Source of the DNA: an uncultured Peptostreptococcaceae bacterium
Lineage (GTDB): Bacteria > Bacillota > Clostridia > Peptostreptococcales > Peptostreptococcaceae
Assembly: GCA_947072565.1 (NCBI GenBank)
Contig: CAMTIM010000002.1
Span: 1-62,836, forward strand
Direction: 5' to 3'
DNA: 62,836 bases
In this document: one piece after another, positions 60,652-62,836 of the stretch
Numbering within the stretch: the stretch's first letter is position 1
Layout: every line of letters starts with the position of its first letter
Position numbers and translations under genes: made by a program
Notes under the pieces: generated by a model
What the model saw: the letters and a program-made list of their open reading frames with translations, nothing else
Database searches by the model: none
What the model was told of the DNA's origin: nothing

Positions 60652-62250
60652 ATGACAGAACAAAATTTAAACTTGATTGAAGAGGTTAAAAGAAGAAGAA
60701 CCTTCGCAATCATTTCCCATCCCGATGCAGGAAAAACTACATTAACTGAAAAGTTTCTATTATATGGTGGTGCCATTCGTGAAGCAGGATCAGTTAAATC
60801 AAGAAGATCTCAAAAACATGCAGTATCTGACTGGATGGAAATTGAAAAACAAAGAGGTATATCTGTTGCATCAAGTGTTCTTCAATTTGAATATAATAAC
60901 TTTTGCATAAATATTCTTGACACTCCAGGGCATCAAGATTTCAGTGAGGACACTTATAGAACTCTTATGGCAGCAGACAGTGCAGTAATGGTTATTGACT
61001 CTGCTAAAGGTGTTGAGGATCAGACAAAGAAATTATTCCAAGTTTGTAAAATGAGAGGAATACCAATTTTCACTTTTATCAATAAAATGGACCGTCAAGG
61101 AAAAGATCCATTTGAGTTACTTGAAGATATTGAAAATGTTTTAGGAATTCGCTCTTGTCCAGTAAACTGGCCAATTGGTTCTGGTAAAGAGTTCAAAGGT
61201 GTGTTTAACCGTCATAAAAATCAAGTTGAACTATTTGATGATGGTAACCATGGACAATCTATTGCTAAGTCTACAACTGGAGAGATATCTGATGAAAAAT
61301 TTAATACTTTATTAGGTGATGCTCTTCATGAAAAATTACTAGAAGACATTGAACTTTTAGATATTGCTGGAGATAATTTTGATTTAGATGGAATATTAAA
61401 TGGTGAATTAACACCTGTATTCTTCGGAAGTGCACTTACTAACTTTGGTGTAGAGCCATTTTTAGAATCATTCCTAGAAATAACACCTCCTCCAAAGCCT
61501 CGTAGTAGTAATTTAGGTGACATTGACCCTGATTCTAATAATTTCTCAGGATTTATATTTAAAATTCAAGCTAACATGGATAAAGCTCATAGAGATAGAA
61601 TTGCATTCCTTCGAATTTGCTCTGGTAAATTTGAAAAAGGCATGACAGTAACTCATGTACAAAGAAACAAAAAGGTTAAACTTTCACAACCTCAACAGTT
61701 TGTGGCACAAGACCGTGTTATGATAGATTCAGCTTACCCAGGGGACATTATAGGAATACATGATCCAGGAATATTTAATATTGGTGATACATTAAGTGAA
61801 AAACAATCAAATTTACAATACACTGGTATACCACAATTTGCTCCCGAACATTTCGCAAGAATATCTACAAAAAATGCTCTTAAAAGAAAACAGTTCTTAA
61901 AGGGTCTTACACAATTATCAGAAGAAGGTGCTATTCAGATTTACAAACAACCTAATTTTGGTATGGAAGAACTTATTGTAGGAGTAGTTGGAGTTCTTCA
62001 GTTTGAAGTTTTAGAATATCGTCTAAAGCAAGAATATGGTGTTGATATGATAATGAGTACACTACCTTACCGCCATATACGTTGGATTGAAACTGATACT
62101 TTCAAATCGGATAAGCTTTCAATGCCAATGGATACAATACTAGTTGAAGATAAAAATAGAAATCCAGTATTGTTATTCCAAAATGAGTGGGCTATTAGAC
62201 ATCTACTTGAAAGAAATGAAAATTTAGCTGTAAGAGAAACTTCTTTATAA
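60652..62250 (+). CDS. prfC: Peptide chain release factor 3
   Basis: Translational GTPase that recycles RF1/RF2 after termination. 532 residues with G1 SHPDAGKTTLTE, switch GISVASSVLQF, G3 DTPGHQDFSEDT, G4 NKMDRQG, then domains II and III. All marks of RF3 are present and the length is standard. AAAGGATG precedes ATG 60652. Arginine CGT/CGC codons are noticeably more frequent than in most genes here. Monocistronic; a weak AGACT/AGTCT hairpin follows. Confidence 0.96.
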   Translation: MTEQNLNLIEEVKRRRTFAIISHPDAGKTTLTEKFLLYGGAIREAGSVKSRRSQKHAVSDWMEIEKQRGISVASSVLQFEYNNFCINILDTPGHQDFSEDTYRTLMAADSAVMVIDSAKGVEDQTKKLFQVCKMRGIPIFTFINKMDRQGKDPFELLEDIENVLGIRSCPVNWPIGSGKEFKGVFNRHKNQVELFDDGNHGQSIAKSTTGEISDEKFNTLLGDALHEKLLEDIELLDIAGDNFDLDGILNGELTPVFFGSALTNFGVEPFLESFLEITPPPKPRSSNLGDIDPDSNNFSGFIFKIQANMDKAHRDRIAFLRICSGKFEKGMTVTHVQRNKKVKLSQPQQFVAQDRVMIDSAYPGDIIGIHDPGIFNIGDTLSEKQSNLQYTGIPQFAPEHFARISTKNALKRKQFLKGLTQLSEEGAIQIYKQPNFGMEELIVGVVGVLQFEVLEYRLKQEYGVDMIMSTLPYRHIRWIETDTFKSDKLSMPMDTILVEDKNRNPVLLFQNEWAIRHLLERNENLAVRETSL

Positions 62251-62535
62251 AAAATAAAGAGACTGTGAAAGTCTTTCTATAAATAACTTTCTATTATAAT
62301 GTTGTTAAGGTGTAGATATAATAAATATTGTCTATGCCTTAACTTAATGTAAAATTTTATTTAGTCATATACCAAATTTCCCTTACCAAAATGCGTTTTT
62401 TAAGCATATAGCATCCCAGTTAACTAACCAACTTTTCATACCATTATGGTAGTGTCTGTGCCATTTTTCTGTAATTTAAACCATTATTGAATGACTTTGT
62501 TCTTCATTTGATGCATAATAAATCTCAAAGGCAAT
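62251..62535. other. Intergenic region, 285 bp
   Basis: No intact gene. A small hairpin after prfC (62261-62280) may terminate it, and a longer G-T-rich inverted repeat (GTTAAGGTGTAGATA near 62304 with TGTCTATGCCTTAAC near 62330) follows. The missing N-terminal part of the ATPase pseudogene, including Walker A, is not recognisable here. Confidence 0.4.
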
Positions 62536-62836
62536 ATAGGATATATGTTTCAAAAATATCATCTATTAGAGTGGCGAACTATAATGGATAACATAACTTA
62601 GGTCTTGAAATACAGAAAAAGAAAACACCTGAAAATATAGCTAGAGTTGAAATTTTTTTAAAACTTGTGATCTTTGGGTTTTTAGAAATATGTATCCTAA
62701 AGAACTATCTGGTGGTATGAGACAAAGAGTTGCTCTTATTCGTACCCTATCTGTTAATCCAGATATACTACTTCTTGATGAACCATTCTCTGCACTTGAT
62801 TATCAGACAAGATTATTGATTTCAGATGATGTTTTT
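62536..62836 (+). pseudogene. Decayed SsuB/TauB-type ABC transporter ATPase, partial
   Basis: Three pieces of one ATPase lie in different frames: IGYMFQKYHLLEWRTIMDNI from 62536, [20 protein letters not shown] and on from about 62597, and [20 protein letters not shown] then [16 protein letters not shown] from 62687 to the window end. Q-loop, signature and Walker B are intact, but two frameshifts and loss of the 5' end (no Walker A) make it a pseudogene. The family serves nitrate, sulfonate, taurine or thiamine-precursor uptake. It continues past the window. Confidence 0.72.

Overview
The window is very AT-rich DNA from a spore-forming anaerobic Firmicute, most likely Clostridia of the Peptostreptococcaceae (Clostridioides, Paraclostridium, Romboutsia, Terrisporobacter relatives). 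The signs are strong GGAGG ribosome sites, an H-type small acid-soluble spore protein, an [FeFe] hydrogenase, a UGA-decoding HesB-like gene that implies selenocysteine machinery, a FapR-type operator on the acc operon, and many TTG starts. The genus call is inference. I see no rRNA, tRNA, CRISPR array or insertion sequence.

Layout. 0.1-4.8 kb: a BceRS-type two-component system and its BceAB-type peptide-antibiotic transporter. 4.9-15.3 kb: an [FeFe] hydrogenase fusion, a YhaM-like HD exonuclease, a proC gene broken by one nonsense codon, a U32 tRNA-hydroxylation protein, a VanZ-like protein, a Gfo/Idh/MocA oxidoreductase, a glucosaminidase, a DUF134/zinc-ribbon regulator and a soluble PAS histidine kinase. 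15.4-22.8 kb: an SDR with RluF, NhaA, a non-flagellar MotA/MotB-like (ZorAB-like) pair, deoD and lexA. 22.9-31.7 kb: a tyrosine recombinase, the spore protein gene, the accBCDA operon, small unknown genes, trmB and the HesB-like selenoprotein. 32-36 kb: a YitT protein, a leucine-rich-repeat pseudogene, a GNAT acetyltransferase and an isolated Tn916-type integrase. 36.5-48.5 kb: kdpFABC headed by a 30-codon ORF, an AlaX editing protein, then an operon of a second KdpB-like ATPase with kdpD and kdpE. 48.6-62.8 kb: CorA, a Nudix protein, an acyltransferase/esterase pair, NADH oxidase, two near-identical tandem cold-shock genes, an aldo/keto reductase, DDAH, an ABC-F protein behind a transcription attenuator, a protein kinase with a small basic partner, prfC, and a decayed SsuB-like ATPase that runs off the end.

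How genes work together. The two-component pairs sit with their likely targets: a TTACA-N4-TGTAA operator precedes bceAB, and both kdp operons carry three direct repeats spaced 11 and 20-21 bp that are probably KdpE sites. accBCDA starts from a promoter with a FapR-like site at its start point. lexA has a LexA box overlapping its own -35. Nearly every transcription unit ends in a clear hairpin, several of them shared by convergent genes.

The most unusual items are the HesB-like selenoprotein, which standard gene calling truncates; the ZorAB-like motor pair with no Zorya effector; the KdpB paralogue lacking the conserved coupling lysine and any KdpA partner; the hydrogenase built on a degenerate NuoF-like scaffold; and the attenuator in front of the ABC-F gene.
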